From Acididesulfobacillus acetoxydans (lineage in GTDB: Bacteria; Bacillota; Desulfitobacteriia; Desulfitobacteriales; Desulfitobacteriaceae): a stretch of 64,000 nucleotides of DNA. The position numbers and the translations under genes were made by a program. The notes under the pieces are model-generated. The model did no database searches. It saw nothing but the letters and a program-made list of their open reading frames with translations, and had not been told where the DNA came from. The stretch is from the NCBI RefSeq assembly GCF_902729405.1, contig NZ_LR746496.1:1116001-1180000 (forward strand), given 5' to 3'. Below, in pieces: positions 27,034 through 36,396 of this stretch (the stretch's first letter is position 1; each line of letters begins with the position of its first letter).

Positions 27034-27325
27034 CACTCTGTTTCGGAACGGACGGTTGGCGATGGTTTCTTTGAGATTTTACAGGAATTTTGCTTTTTGT
27101 TTACCGGAGTGGGACGGTAATCGCCACGGCGCTTTACACGGATCCTTTATAATCGCAAACAGAAGCGCATGCGTTAAATGAGCGGAGCGGAAAGGATGAG
27201 GCCATGGCAGACCGGGGTTTATAGCAAAAAGGGAACCATTCCCCGCTTGTAGAAGTGGGAGTCTCACGACTGGACGAACGAGTCAGGGCGCGGAAATTTT
27301 AAGGTATGAAAGAGGAGGCCAGAAA

Positions 27326-28089
27326 ATGGTTCAAAGTCTAATCCCTAAATCCTGGATAGGAACGACGACCATTCAATTCCCCTTCGCTGTCAACGTGGCG
27401 GCTTACATCTGCATCTGGGCAGTCTGCCTCGTCAGTCTGTATTTCGTTTGGAAGAGGCCAAAGAAACTGGGCTTTTTGCAACACTGGACCACTCAAGATA
27501 TTTTAATGGTCGCCATCATGGGGGTTCTTCTCGAAGTTTACGATAATCTGATTGGGGACCAATTCATCACCCCCATCATTCAGCTTATACCGTTCGGACA
27601 TGCCTTCGCCTTGAACGATCTCCCCTATATGTTCTTGCTCATGGTGGGTGTGGCCGTGATCAGAAAGCCCGGAGCGGCCACGGCCATGGTTTTCCTTAAT
27701 TTCTTGCTGATGCAATTGCTCTATGGCGGAACCGAGGCGAGCGTCTTGTTTTGGCCTTACGGTATTATGCAAGGGGTGTTCCTTGACTTGTTTATGGTCT
27801 TGCGTCGGGGAAAAGTTTTCACAGCCGGGTCCAATGTCTTCCTGGACGGCCTGGTCATGGGGCCTTGCGGGCGGTACCCGCTACTGCGGTGATGAGCATC
27901 TTCCTGCTGCCGTTTTTGGCTGGCGTCAAATTTACGTTTGGCTATGTCTTGTGGTATTCCCTTTTCAACTTAATCGGCAACGGACTTGAAGCCGGCATTT
28001 CAGCGCCTTTGGCCATCAGGGTGGCCAAATCCGTCAATCCCCTTGCCGGATCAGGCAAGCGTCTCAAAGCATCTGCGGAGAAAGGATGA
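27326..28089 (+). pseudogene. ECF transporter S-component (YkoE-like), frameshifted
   Basis: ATG 27326 follows AGGAGG. Residues 1-180 give five hydrophobic helices (TTQDILMVAIMGVLLEVYDN, ALNDLPYMFLLMVGVAVI, YGIMQGVFLDLFMVLRRGK) resembling YkoE-type substrate-binding components, which in Bacillus import thiamin precursors. At 27856-27864 the frame breaks: GLVMG is followed by PCGRYPLLR and stop, whereas the next frame continues LRAVPATAVMSIFLLPFLAG to 28089. One extra G in the GGGG run restores GLVMGALRAVPATAV. It is either a real one-base deletion or a homopolymer sequencing error; all downstream partners are intact. Confidence 0.75.
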
Positions 28090-28094
28090 AGCCG

Positions 28095-28310
28095 ATGAAA
28101 CGTATTGCAATTCTAAGCGCGGCCCTTACCGTTCTCGTCGGGTTGGACGGCGTGTACATGATGGCGGCACACTACAAACCGAAAGATATTAACAGTTTCA
28201 ACCTCTCTGACGGCGGGACGCTCATGGTCGCGGCCGTTATCTTACTGCTTGTCACCGTGGTGAGTTTCTTCATGGCCAAAAAAACAGGCGAAGCCGATAA
28301 GGGTGTGTGA
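28095..28310 (+). CDS. Small membrane protein of the ECF operon
   Basis: About 71 residues with two hydrophobic segments: RIAILSAALTVLVGLDGVYMM at the N-terminus and LMVAAVILLLVTVVSFFMA near the C-terminus. It lies between the S-component and the ATPase and overlaps the ATPase start. I do not recognise a named family. The position and size suggest an accessory subunit. ATG 28095 has a suitable AGAAAGG upstream; ATG 28086 is too close to it. Confidence 0.6.
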   Translation: MKRIAILSAALTVLVGLDGVYMMAAHYKPKDINSFNLSDGGTLMVAAVILLLVTVVSFFMAKKTGEADKGV

Positions 28311-28312
28311 AC

Positions 28313-30025
28313 ATGCCGGACATACACGTCGACCGTCTTAGCTTTTCTTACCCGGATTCTAACGAGCCGGTTCTCCGGTCTCTCGACTTCAAAATAGTCC
28401 CCGGTGAGTTTGTGCTCGTGGCGGGCGCCTCCGGGTGCGGGAAATCCACCTTGGCCCTTACCCTGGCTGGTTTTATTCCCGCGCGTATTCCCGGATATCT
28501 GGACGGGGCCGTGTATTTCGGTTCCCAGAAACTGAGTGAGATGCCGCTGCATGAAATATCCCAGCGGATCGGTATGGTATTTCAGAATCCGGACAACCAA
28601 CTGATTGAGCTGGACGTCGAGTCGGAAGTCGCCTTCGGTCCGGAGAACCTGTGCTTGGCTCGCGAAGAAATTGAGGGGCGGGTCGCGCAGGCTCTGCGCC
28701 AAACCGGTATGGAGAGTTTACGCCGACGTTCTATCTTCTCTCTGTCCGGCGGACAGAAGCAGCGCGTGGCGATTGCGGCTATGCTGGCCATGAGGCCGCA
28801 GGTGCTGGTGCTTGACGAACCGACTTCAGAGCTCGATCCGGTAGGCACTCAGGAGGTATTGCAGGTACTCAAGGAACTGAATGAAAGGGATGGCCTCACG
28901 GTTATCCTCGTTGAACACAAGATCGACGAGGTTGTTCCTTGGGTCGATAGGGTATTGCTCATGGATGAAGGTCAGATAATCCTCGACCGGCCGCCGCGCC
29001 TGGCTTTTGCGAATTTGGGGCTGTGGGAATCCTTAGGGGTGACCGTGCCGGACATGGTGCGGGTGGCCCGGGTTTTGCCGGACGTTTTTGGGAACGCGAC
29101 CCCACTGTCCGTGGCGGAGGTGAGCCGGGCGTTGCGCGACACCCGGTACCGAGACACTCTGATCCGGCACGACCAAGACCGTTGTGTCCGTGAACCCGAG
29201 CGGGAAAGTATTCTGAGTTGGGAAGAGGTCCATCTGGCTTTTGGAGAAGTGCGGGTGCTGCGCGATATCAATATCGAGATCGGCGCCGGTGAATGGGTAG
29301 CCCTAATCGGAGCCAACGGTTCGGGCAAGACCTCCCTGGCATCCCTGGCTATGGGCTTTCAAGAACCGAGTGGCGGCAGGGTTTCCTGCTTGGGCCGTCC
29401 AGTTTGTGCCGGAGACATCTCTAAGCAGGCGGGCAAAGTCGGCTACTTGTTTCAGTCCGCGGACAATATGTTGTTCGGCTCAAGTGTGGAGAAGGAATTC
29501 GAATTCGGACTGCGTCATCGCCGGGGAGGATGGTCCGGGTGCAGGCATACGATTGAGGAATTGCTGAAAATAGTGGATCTATCCGCCTTCCGGCAGACGA
29601 ACCCGTTTCAGCTGAGTCACGGGCAGCGCAAGCGCTTAGCGCTCGGAGTGCTTCTGAGCGTGTCCCCCCGGGCCCTGATCCTCGACGAACCAACCACAGG
29701 ACAGGACGAAGGGCATGCCCGGCAGTTTCTCAGCTTTCTGGAAGGGCTTCGCCGCGAATTCGGCCTTACTTATCTGATGATCACCCATGACATGAGGGCG
29801 GTGGCCGAATACGCGGACCGGGTTCTGGTCTTGCATGAAGGGGAGCTTCACCTGTCCGGCAGGCCGGAAGTCGTCTTCGCCCGCCGGCAAGAACTGGCGA
29901 GCTGCGGGATCATGCCGCCTGCTATCGCCCGCTTGCATCTATCGCTGACGGATGGAGGTACAAAATCCGTGTGCCTGAGTGTGGAGGAGTTTCTCTCCGC
30001 CATCAAGGCGAAGGAGGCCGTCTGA
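28313..30025 (+). CDS. ECF transporter fused ATPase (A1-A2, YkoD-like)
   Basis: The roughly 570-residue protein has two complete ABC ATPase domains. The first has Walker A GASGCGKST near 43, signature LSGGQKQRVAIA and Walker B VLVLDEPTSELDP. The second has Walker A GANGSGKTS near 333, signature LSHGQRKRLALG and Walker B LILDEPTTGQDE. The Q-helix FQNPDNQLIELDVESEVAFG typical of ECF ATPases is in half one and FQSADNMLFGSSVEKEFEFG in half two. It energises vitamin uptake together with the T and S subunits. ATG 28313 is preferred over GTG 28307. Confidence 0.92.
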   Translation: MPDIHVDRLSFSYPDSNEPVLRSLDFKIVPGEFVLVAGASGCGKSTLALTLAGFIPARIPGYLDGAVYFGSQKLSEMPLHEISQRIGMVFQNPDNQLIELDVESEVAFGPENLCLAREEIEGRVAQALRQTGMESLRRRSIFSLSGGQKQRVAIAAMLAMRPQVLVLDEPTSELDPVGTQEVLQVLKELNERDGLTVILVEHKIDEVVPWVDRVLLMDEGQIILDRPPRLAFANLGLWESLGVTVPDMVRVARVLPDVFGNATPLSVAEVSRALRDTRYRDTLIRHDQDRCVREPERESILSWEEVHLAFGEVRVLRDINIEIGAGEWVALIGANGSGKTSLASLAMGFQEPSGGRVSCLGRPVCAGDISKQAGKVGYLFQSADNMLFGSSVEKEFEFGLRHRRGGWSGCRHTIEELLKIVDLSAFRQTNPFQLSHGQRKRLALGVLLSVSPRALILDEPTTGQDEGHARQFLSFLEGLRREFGLTYLMITHDMRAVAEYADRVLVLHEGELHLSGRPEVVFARRQELASCGIMPPAIARLHLSLTDGGTKSVCLSVEEFLSAIKAKEAV

Positions 30026-30985
30026 GTGTTGAGCTTCTTTACCCAAACGATTTTGGGGCGGACAATTGTGGGGTACCTGCTCATGTTTGTCGTCCCTCTC
30101 ATCCTGCCGGTTGTCTTTGTCAAGTTGGTGGGTTTCCGGGGTTTGCGGCATCTGTTTTCCTATGAGCCCAAAGAGACGCCCATTCATAGGCTGGACCCGC
30201 GCTTTAAAATTATTTATCCTGTGGTGATCGGGATACTCTCCATCGTGCTCAACTGGAACTATGTTTTGGCGCTTTTGGGTTTGACCCTGATTCCCTGGAT
30301 ACTCTTACGTCCTACCCGCAACCGGGTGCGTGTGACCTTGACCATGGCCTTCACCCCGGTCATCGGCATGATTTGGTCTCAGGGTTTGTTTTATGTCATA
30401 CCCGGAGAAAGTCATCTTCTCTTTGCCTTCCCTTGGACGATTAGCTGGTTCGGAACTCCCGGACTGTCCGGGGCAGGGCTTCTGCACGGGCTGCACGAGG
30501 CAGGCCGGATGCTGGTCCCGGCTTCGGCTTCCTTAATTGTCCTGCTCTCGACCAAACCTTCGGAGATCATCTGGGCCTTTGCCAAATTTAACCTGCCACC
30601 CGTGGCGGGCTTTGCCTTTACCGTGGCTCTGCGCTTTGTCCCGCAGATGTTTGAACGCGTCGCCTTACTGCAAAAGGCGATGGAGGTGCGCGGGTACAGC
30701 CTTAAAGCGCCCGCATGGAGGCAGCCGGCCGAGTGGCCGGGTTATCTCGGACGCGTTCTGGCCAGCATTCCGGCGCTTAGTGCGGCTTTGCTGGTAGGGT
30801 CTTTAAGAACAACCTCGGTGATGGCCATGGTGGCCGATGCCCGCGCTTTCGGTTCGCACCGGGCCAGAACCACCCTGCGGGAGCACCAAATGAACAGCTC
30901 TGACCGTTTTGCCTGGGGGGCCTTGGCCTTGCTGACCGTCACGGTGGCGGGACTGGTCGGACTGCATATCGGCGGCAGGGCCTAG
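30026..30985 (+). CDS. ECF transporter T-component (EcfT/YkoC-like)
   Basis: The 319-residue membrane protein reads HRLDPRFKIIYPVVIGILSIV, the conserved T-component opening, followed by further helices. The coupling-helix region has ERVALLQKAMEVRGYS (AxRG-like) near residue 220 and ALLVGSLRTTSVMAMVADARAFG (second ARG-like motif) near 260. An extra N-terminal helix precedes the domain. The gene starts with GTG directly after the ATPase stop. It couples the ATPase to the S-component. Confidence 0.9.
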   Translation: MLSFFTQTILGRTIVGYLLMFVVPLILPVVFVKLVGFRGLRHLFSYEPKETPIHRLDPRFKIIYPVVIGILSIVLNWNYVLALLGLTLIPWILLRPTRNRVRVTLTMAFTPVIGMIWSQGLFYVIPGESHLLFAFPWTISWFGTPGLSGAGLLHGLHEAGRMLVPASASLIVLLSTKPSEIIWAFAKFNLPPVAGFAFTVALRFVPQMFERVALLQKAMEVRGYSLKAPAWRQPAEWPGYLGRVLASIPALSAALLVGSLRTTSVMAMVADARAFGSHRARTTLREHQMNSSDRFAWGALALLTVTVAGLVGLHIGGRA

Positions 30986-31107
30986 GGGACCGGCGGGAGG
31001 CGGTTAATCCTTTCCGAACCCGGCCCTAATGCGGCGAAGTTTCTCGCGCTGAAGGGACGGGAGTCCTCGTCGAGGGTTCCGCCAAAACTCAAGGAGGAGA
31101 TGCGTTT

Positions 31108-31836
31108 GTGAAGAAACTGGGTTTCTCACTTTCCCCGGAGATGCTGCTTGGCCGGCCTGAAAGTATACTCGGAGCCGCGGTGCATGCGCGCTTCGGCCAT
31201 ACCCGGCTGCTCCTGAAGGAGCTTAAAGCACGCGGGGTCAGTTCGATTGAAATACGGAATTTGCCGCAAAGCGCACCGGAGGATGTCGGTGCGCGCTTGG
31301 TAGAAACGGTGTGGCAAGCTGGGCTGGAGGTCAGCGTCCATGGCCGGGCGGACAGGGCTGGGGAGGCAGGAGCCCGGGATTTTACGGAGGTTTACCCACC
31401 GGTTAAGGAGTTGATCAAGTACTACGCCGCCCATCAGAAAGATATTATCATGGTTATTCATGCCTATACGGGAGACGGGGATAACGTGGGTGAATTGAGA
31501 GAAAGGTCCGTGGGTTTGCTGCGCTCGTGGGTTTCCCTGGCCGAATGCGGGGAAATTCCCCTTCGCTTCGCCTTGGAGCTCACCCGCCGCCGGGCCGGGA
31601 AGGAGGATCCCGCCGCCGGGGTTGAGGGCGTTCTCGGGCTGGTCCGGGAGGTGAACAGCCCCTACGTCGGGATTGCCTGGGATATGGGGCATTATTATGC
31701 CAATGTACTCAAGGCGAGGAGTTCATCGCGAAATTCCGCGGAGCAGGAATTGCCCGCGAGGGCTTTTCTTGAACATACCGTGCATACGCATATTCACGGC
31801 TTAGGGGCGAGGGGAAAGTTTGAAACAAAGAGGTAG
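31108..31836 (+). pseudogene. Sugar phosphate isomerase/epimerase-like gene, 5' part (split by IS110)
   Basis: GTG 31108 follows AAGGAGG. About 235 residues of a TIM-barrel xylose-isomerase-like protein are present: LGFSLSPEMLLGRP, LKARGVSSIEIRNLP, LEVSVHGRAD, DIIMVIHAYTGDGDN, FALELTRRRAGKED, YVGIAWDMGHYYAN and HTHIHGLGARG, with His, Glu and Asp metal ligands. After GLGARG the reading enters the IS110 element and stops. The remaining C-terminal part is found at 33463-33687. It is last in the ECF operon, so its substrate may relate to the imported compound; that is speculation. Confidence 0.8.
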
Positions 31837-31917
31837 TGGCTAGGGAGTAAAAAGCGTACAGCAAACAAACCATTCACATTTTGTGGATGGCAAAAAATAA
31901 CATTGGGAGTTTTAGGA

Positions 31918-33171
31918 TTAAACGATTACGGGAGATTCGTCTGTTATTGTGTAACCTCTTTTCCTGAGAAGTTCCAGAGCCTGCGCCTTTGTAAGAACCT
32001 TAGATTCATTGACAGGGCGGTGCTCCAGAAAGCCTTCGGGGGTATATGGCTCCAGCTTATTCAAGATATTCCAGATAGCGGTCAAGAGCATCTTGCAGAC
32101 AGCGATGATAGCCTTTTTGTGACCCCGGCGGGTCTTGATTCTGTGATACTTCTCTTTGAATTCAGGGTGTTTCTTAGACTTGAGAAGTGCATTTGCAACC
32201 TGAACAAGAAGAGGTTTCAAATAACAGCCGGCACGAGATATACGGGTGGATTTTACTTTTCCTCCACTTTGATCATTGCGTGGACAGCATCCAGCCCAGG
32301 AAACAAGATTCTTAGATGACGGAAACACGGACATGTCCGGACCAATCTCAGAGAGAATGGCAATGGCAGTCATCGGATTGGAATTGAGCCCGGGAATGGT
32401 ACGAAGTAAATCTAGAATGGCTGAAAAAGGTTGTACAAGTAAAAGTATTTCCTGCTCGATTTCCCTTTTGTGGTTTTCAAGTTCATCAATGTGTGCGAGA
32501 CATTGACGCAGCTTGACAGCCTGCTCGGGAGAAATCGCACCATCAACGGCATCCTGGATCTCTTCGATAGGGGTTTTGCAGCGTCCATTGACAAAGGGAG
32601 CGACATCAAAGGGTTCACCGGGATGGTCAAGTATGTAGGTAGTGATAGATCTGGCAGACTTTCCAAAGACATCACTGAAGACATCATCAAGCTTTAAGTT
32701 GGAAACAGTCAGGCAGTTCTGGGCACGGTTCTTCTCGCCAGTCAGCATATTTGTGATCTTGAAGCGGTAACGCATCAGGTCACGGAGATGCCTGATTACA
32801 GGAGAAGGGATAAAGCTGGGTTTGATCATATCGCACATAAAGAGGTCACAGATCCATTTGGCATCTTTGCGATCCGTTTCGTTTCCTTTTTGAGGTTTTG
32901 TGTACTTGGGATGTGCCAGGGTAACAAAACAGGTTTTTTCAAGGATGTTGAATACGGGAATCCAAAACTTGCCGGCAGATTCCATACAAACTTCGATACA
33001 GGAGAATTTCGCAAGCCAATCAGCCAACTCTCTAAGGCCCTTGGAAAAGGAAGAGAAGCGAGCTTGCTTATACTCAGTACGGCCATTTGTATCAGTAATA
33101 CCGATGCAGGCATAGATCCAGGTTTTGTGGACATCAAGTCCACAGCAGTTTTTACGAAAGATTTTGAACAA
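31918..33171 (-). CDS. IS110-family DEDD transposase
   Basis: The 417-residue protein starts at TTG 33171 behind GGAGG. The N-terminal RuvC-like domain has Asp in CCGLDVHKTW, Glu in VCMESAGKFW, and the Asp pair in ETDRKDAKWI. The C-terminal transposase_20 domain has LLRTIPGLNSNPMTAIAI, then SWAGCCPRNDQSGGK, where the Ser of QSGGK is the expected nucleophile. It appears full length and intact. In this family recombination is directed by a bridge RNA from the element's noncoding end. Confidence 0.93.
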   Translation of the reverse strand: MFKIFRKNCCGLDVHKTWIYACIGITDTNGRTEYKQARFSSFSKGLRELADWLAKFSCIEVCMESAGKFWIPVFNILEKTCFVTLAHPKYTKPQKGNETDRKDAKWICDLFMCDMIKPSFIPSPVIRHLRDLMRYRFKITNMLTGEKNRAQNCLTVSNLKLDDVFSDVFGKSARSITTYILDHPGEPFDVAPFVNGRCKTPIEEIQDAVDGAISPEQAVKLRQCLAHIDELENHKREIEQEILLLVQPFSAILDLLRTIPGLNSNPMTAIAILSEIGPDMSVFPSSKNLVSWAGCCPRNDQSGGKVKSTRISRAGCYLKPLLVQVANALLKSKKHPEFKEKYHRIKTRRGHKKAIIAVCKMLLTAIWNILNKLEPYTPEGFLEHRPVNESKVLTKAQALELLRKRGYTITDESPVIV

Positions 33172-33199
33172 AAGAAGTACCTCCAGCAAAAATACTTGT

Positions 33200-33455
33200 A
33201 GGGATGGCAGGGACTGGTCATCCGGCGAAATCGAGTCAACTTCGGAAGAGATAAGTTTACGGGCTACTGTTTTGCGCCATTCATTGATGCCTTAACGGAT
33301 GACCGACACCATATACACATACGGGGTTGCCGCTATACAGCCCCGCCACTCACCTCCTCGGGTTCTGTAGTATACCAGCGACCTACAAGAGGAGGATAGC
33401 ACAAAAAGAGTGAAAGGATGATGGGTTTTTGTTTCATAACCCCATCGGTGCCTTT
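33200..33455 (-). ncRNA. Candidate IS110 bridge RNA region
   Basis: The long noncoding stretch lies 5' of the transposase, where IS110-group bridge RNAs are encoded. Stem-loops are visible: GGGG...CCCC around 33323-33344, a GATGGGTT / AACCCCATC stem at 33419-33445, and CCTTTC / GAAAGG at 33451-33465. Which internal loops bind target and donor cannot be assigned by eye. Confidence 0.5.
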
Positions 33456-33462
33456 CGCAGAA

Positions 33463-33687
33463 AGGCGGATTTATACACATGGTCCTCTGGGGCTGAGAGA
33501 GAGCCTGCCTTTGGAAGAATATGTCGACGCCTTGAGGGAGGTTGAATACCAGGGGATCTATAATTTGGAGCTGGACTTTAGAAGGTTTCCGGATGATGAA
33601 GATCCGGTGGAGCACATCTTCGGGGCCCTGGCAAGATTAAACCGAGCTCTGGCCGGATCTGGTTTGAAGTCCGGCAGGCAATGGTAA
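33463..33687 (+). pseudogene. Sugar phosphate isomerase/epimerase-like gene, 3' part
   Basis: The reading YTHGPLGLRESLPLEEYVDA, then LREVEYQGIYNLELDFRRF and a tail to 33687, is the C-terminal end of the TIM barrel begun at 31108. It contains the last beta strand (YNLELDF). It has no start or ribosome binding site of its own, being separated from the 5' part by the IS110 insertion. Confidence 0.8.
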
Positions 33688-33777
33688 CACTCAAAGACCG
33701 ATCAGGTGTGACGCTGCGGGGAAATCGAGGCCGAAAAGAGGAGTGCTGACGGCGAAGGGCCGGCATGGTACCCCGAA

Positions 33778-33972
33778 TTATCCGGCTTTATCTTGAGGCA
33801 GATTTTCGGTCTTTGTTTTTCGCGGGCGGCGCAGCTCGCCGCTGAGGAACATCTCGGTTAAGACGAAGCTCGCGGCCAAAAGGAGAAGGGTAAAGCAGTC
33901 CGCCAGACTGACATGTGCTGTGATAATATTTATCCCTCCTCTGCTCCGGAGTGAAGCGTTTCTCAGCTTCAT
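33778..33972 (-). other. Low-support small membrane ORF in the 33.7-34.2 kb gap
   Basis: The minus strand encodes up to 64 residues containing one helix (DCFTLLLLAASFVLTEMFLS) followed by a basic tail. A GAGGAGG lies inside the frame but no ATG/GTG/TTG sits at proper spacing. It may be a tiny membrane peptide or noncoding. The rest of this 500-bp gap holds only the pst promoter. Confidence 0.25.
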
Positions 33973-34067
33973 TCTAACGGCTGCTGAGCGGGAGCGGGTT
34001 ATGGCCTTGTAAAATGATTGTAAGCTGAGGCGGAACAGGGATGATTTTTTAGCAGTTCCGGATTTTG

Positions 34068-34121
34068 TTTACAGAAACTTAACTTTGGATCAATTGTGGC
34101 TTTACTTTTGCGTGCTATATT
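34068..34121 (+). promoter_or_regulatory. Pho box and promoter of pst operon
   Basis: Hexamers TTTACA (34068), TTAACT (34079), TCAATT (34090) and TTTACT (34101) repeat every 11 bp, the spacing of Gram-positive PhoP boxes. TATATT (34116-34121) serves as -10. The PhoPR-like pair at 38.8-41.3 kb is the likely regulator. Confidence 0.75.
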
Positions 34122-34205
34122 ACGCCTGGCATGATAAATGTACGTGCCACAGTCCCGGCGCAGCCGGTAAGTAAAGGCACTTAATAAGTGAAGGGGGAAG
34201 TTTCA

Positions 34206-35315
34206 GTGATTGGCAGGAAAGGCAAAGTTCTCACGGCGATCGTGACGGGGATTCTGGCAGTCTCGATCACGGGCTGCGGAACCACGGCGGCGAATTCGGC
34301 GCAAGCGCCGGGTCAGAAGGCCGGCTCCGGACCGGTGAGTCTTACGGAGGCAGGGAGCACCTTTGTGCAGCCGCTGCTGACGAAACAGGTCGCGAAATAC
34401 CAAGAAGAGAATCCCAATGTCAAAATCAGCGTCCAAGGGGGCGGGAGCGGTTTCGGCATCGCCCAGCTGCAGAAACAGCTGCTCGATTTTGGCGCCAGTG
34501 ACGCTTTCATGAGTGACGCGGACTTGGCTAAAGCCCAGGGAGGAAAGATTCTGGAGCTGCCCATAGCCTTAGGATCGGTGACGATCTCCTATAATGTTCC
34601 GGGCTTGCCGCAGCACATTAAGATCAGTCCGGATACCCTGGCCAATATTTACTTAGGCAAGATCGCTAATTGGGACGACCCGCAGATTGCCAAGGACAAT
34701 CCGGGTGTGAAATTCCCCAATTTGGCCATCGTACCGGTCCACCGCGCGGAGGGAAGCGGCACCACCTCTATCTTTACCCATTATCTCGCCTCCGTCAGTC
34801 CGGAATGGGCCAGCAAGGTCGGCAAGGGCATATCGGTGAACTGGCCGAATCCGACCGGCAAAGTCATCGGTGAAAAGGGAAATCCCGGGGTGGCCGGAGC
34901 CGTGAAGAATACGACCGGCGCGATTGGTTATATTGAGTTGGCTTATGCCCTGGAAAATAACATTCCTTATGCCTATATGCACAATAAGGCGGGCAAATGG
35001 GTCTTGCCTTCGCTGGAAGGCGCTGCCGCGGACGCCGCCGCTTTCAAAATCCCGGAGGATATGCGCGTCAATATCGTGAACGCTCCCGGAGATGCGGCTT
35101 ATCCGATTTCGGGCTTTTCCTGGGCTCTTGTTTATCAGAAACAGACGGATAAAGCCAAAGGAGAGGCTTTGGTCAACTTCCTGAAATGGGACTTCACCAA
35201 AGGACAGGCGATTGCGCCTTCCCTCCAGTATGTTCCTCTCCCCGACAACTTGACCCAACGCGAAATAGAAATGTTAAAGACGATTACCTATAACGGACAA
35301 CCGCTTCTGAAGTAA
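34206..35315 (+). CDS. pstS: Phosphate ABC transporter substrate-binding lipoprotein
   Basis: The 369-residue lipoprotein has signal peptide KVLTAIVTGILAVSITGC with the lipobox SITG-C. Phosphate-binding family motifs are LTEAGSTFVQPLLTK (AGST loop), QGGGSGFGIAQL (GSG), DFGASDAFM (SD) and HRAEGSGTTSIFTHYL (RxxGSGT). It captures orthophosphate outside the membrane and feeds PstCA. GTG 34206 follows AAGGGGGAAG; GTG 34188 overlaps that site. First gene of pstSCAB-phoU, behind a Pho box. Confidence 0.95.
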   Translation: MIGRKGKVLTAIVTGILAVSITGCGTTAANSAQAPGQKAGSGPVSLTEAGSTFVQPLLTKQVAKYQEENPNVKISVQGGGSGFGIAQLQKQLLDFGASDAFMSDADLAKAQGGKILELPIALGSVTISYNVPGLPQHIKISPDTLANIYLGKIANWDDPQIAKDNPGVKFPNLAIVPVHRAEGSGTTSIFTHYLASVSPEWASKVGKGISVNWPNPTGKVIGEKGNPGVAGAVKNTTGAIGYIELAYALENNIPYAYMHNKAGKWVLPSLEGAAADAAAFKIPEDMRVNIVNAPGDAAYPISGFSWALVYQKQTDKAKGEALVNFLKWDFTKGQAIAPSLQYVPLPDNLTQREIEMLKTITYNGQPLLK

Positions 35316-35362
35316 CATGCCGGTTGCGGGCACGCCAGAAAGCCACGCCGGATTGAGTGATT

Positions 35363-35400
35363 GCGGAAAAAAGCTCAGCCTTATGCTGGGCTCTTTCCGC
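35363..35400 (+). terminator. Attenuating hairpin between pstS and pstC
   Basis: A long imperfect stem GCGGAAAAAAGCTCAGC / GCTGGGCTCTTTCCGC with loop CTTAT and no U-tail. Such a stem commonly raises pstS message over the distal genes by partial termination or 3' end protection. Confidence 0.55.
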
Positions 35401-35454
35401 TGCTTGGCACCATGCTTGGCATCATGGGGGAAGGGATGCGGAGGGGAGACGGCT

Positions 35455-36396
35455 ATGAAAAAGAAAAAGCCACGGGCTTCGTGGGGTGACCGGATTTTGC
35501 GCTCCGCCAGCGGTTTAACTGCCGTCCTGGTGGTGGGTATCATGATTTGGATGGGTTGGGAAATGTTCATTTCCTCCCGGCAAAGTCTGCATCAATTCGG
35601 CTGGGCTTTTCTGGGGGGCCGGGTGTGGGACCCGGTGCATAGAATTTTTGGGGCTCTGCCATTTATTTACGGGACATTGGTCACCTCGCTCGTGGCCTTG
35701 GTCATCGCCGGCCCGATTGGATTGGGGGTGGCCATTTTTCTCAGCGAAATGGCTCCCGCGACCGTGCGCAGCGTGGTGGGTTTCTTGGTCGAGCTCTTGG
35801 CGGCTATTCCCAGCGTGGTTTTGGGGCTATGGGGAATTTTCGTCCTGGCCCCCTTTCTGGGCAAAGTTGTGGAACCCTGGTTGGGCAAACGGCTGGGCTT
35901 TATTCCCTTGTTTCACGGGGCTCCTGTCGGAGTGGATTTGCTCAACGGCGGGCTGATCTTGGCGATCATGATTCTGCCGACGATCGCCTCGATTTCGCGG
36001 GAGGTCATGACCGCCGTTCCCACTGTGCAGCGGGAAGCAGCCTTGGCTTTGGGTGCGACGAAATGGGAAATGATCCGGATCGGGGTACTCAGTTATGCTA
36101 AATCGGGTATTATCGGCAGCGTGATTCTAGGGTTGGGACGCGCTTTGGGTGAAACAATGGCGGTGACGATGGTCATCGGCAATATGCCGAACATTTCCCC
36201 GTCTCTTTTTTCGACGGCCTATTCCATGGCGGCCGTCATTGCCAACGAGTTTACGGAAGCAACCTATGGTCTGTATTTGAGCGCCTTAATGGAAATTGGA
36301 CTCATCCTTTTCGCTATCACTTTGCTTTTGAATATTTTTGCCAGGCTGCTCGTGTGGTCGGTTGCCAGGGGACCGAAAGGAGGGCATTTGGTATAA
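35455..36396 (+). CDS. pstC: Phosphate ABC transporter permease PstC
   Basis: The 313-residue membrane protein has six helices and the binding-protein-dependent permease loop. Recognisable are FGALPFIYGTLVTSLVALVI, FLVELLAAIPSVVLGLWGIF, and the EAA loop around QREAALALGATKWEMIRIGV near residue 205. ATG 35455 follows GAGGGGAG. It forms the phosphate channel with PstA and overlaps the pstA start by one base. Confidence 0.94.
   Translation: MKKKKPRASWGDRILRSASGLTAVLVVGIMIWMGWEMFISSRQSLHQFGWAFLGGRVWDPVHRIFGALPFIYGTLVTSLVALVIAGPIGLGVAIFLSEMAPATVRSVVGFLVELLAAIPSVVLGLWGIFVLAPFLGKVVEPWLGKRLGFIPLFHGAPVGVDLLNGGLILAIMILPTIASISREVMTAVPTVQREAALALGATKWEMIRIGVLSYAKSGIIGSVILGLGRALGETMAVTMVIGNMPNISPSLFSTAYSMAAVIANEFTEATYGLYLSALMEIGLILFAITLLLNIFARLLVWSVARGPKGGHLV

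Larger units (their letters stand above)
31837..33460 (-). mobile_element. IS110-family insertion element
   Basis: The element of about 1.6 kb carries a DEDD transposase on the minus strand, about 280 bp of noncoding sequence upstream of it and about 80 bp downstream. It splits the isomerase-like gene in two. No long terminal inverted repeats are visible, as expected for IS110. Exact ends are uncertain by about 20 bp; GAAAG occurs near both junctions (31818 and 33461 areas). A CCATTCACA / TGTGGATGG hairpin at about 31872-31891 lies at the 3' end. Confidence 0.85.

Noticed and set aside
27060-27320. TPP riboswitch upstream of the ECF operon
   Set aside because: The conserved CTGAGA and other TPP aptamer blocks could not be found despite the YkoE-like gene.
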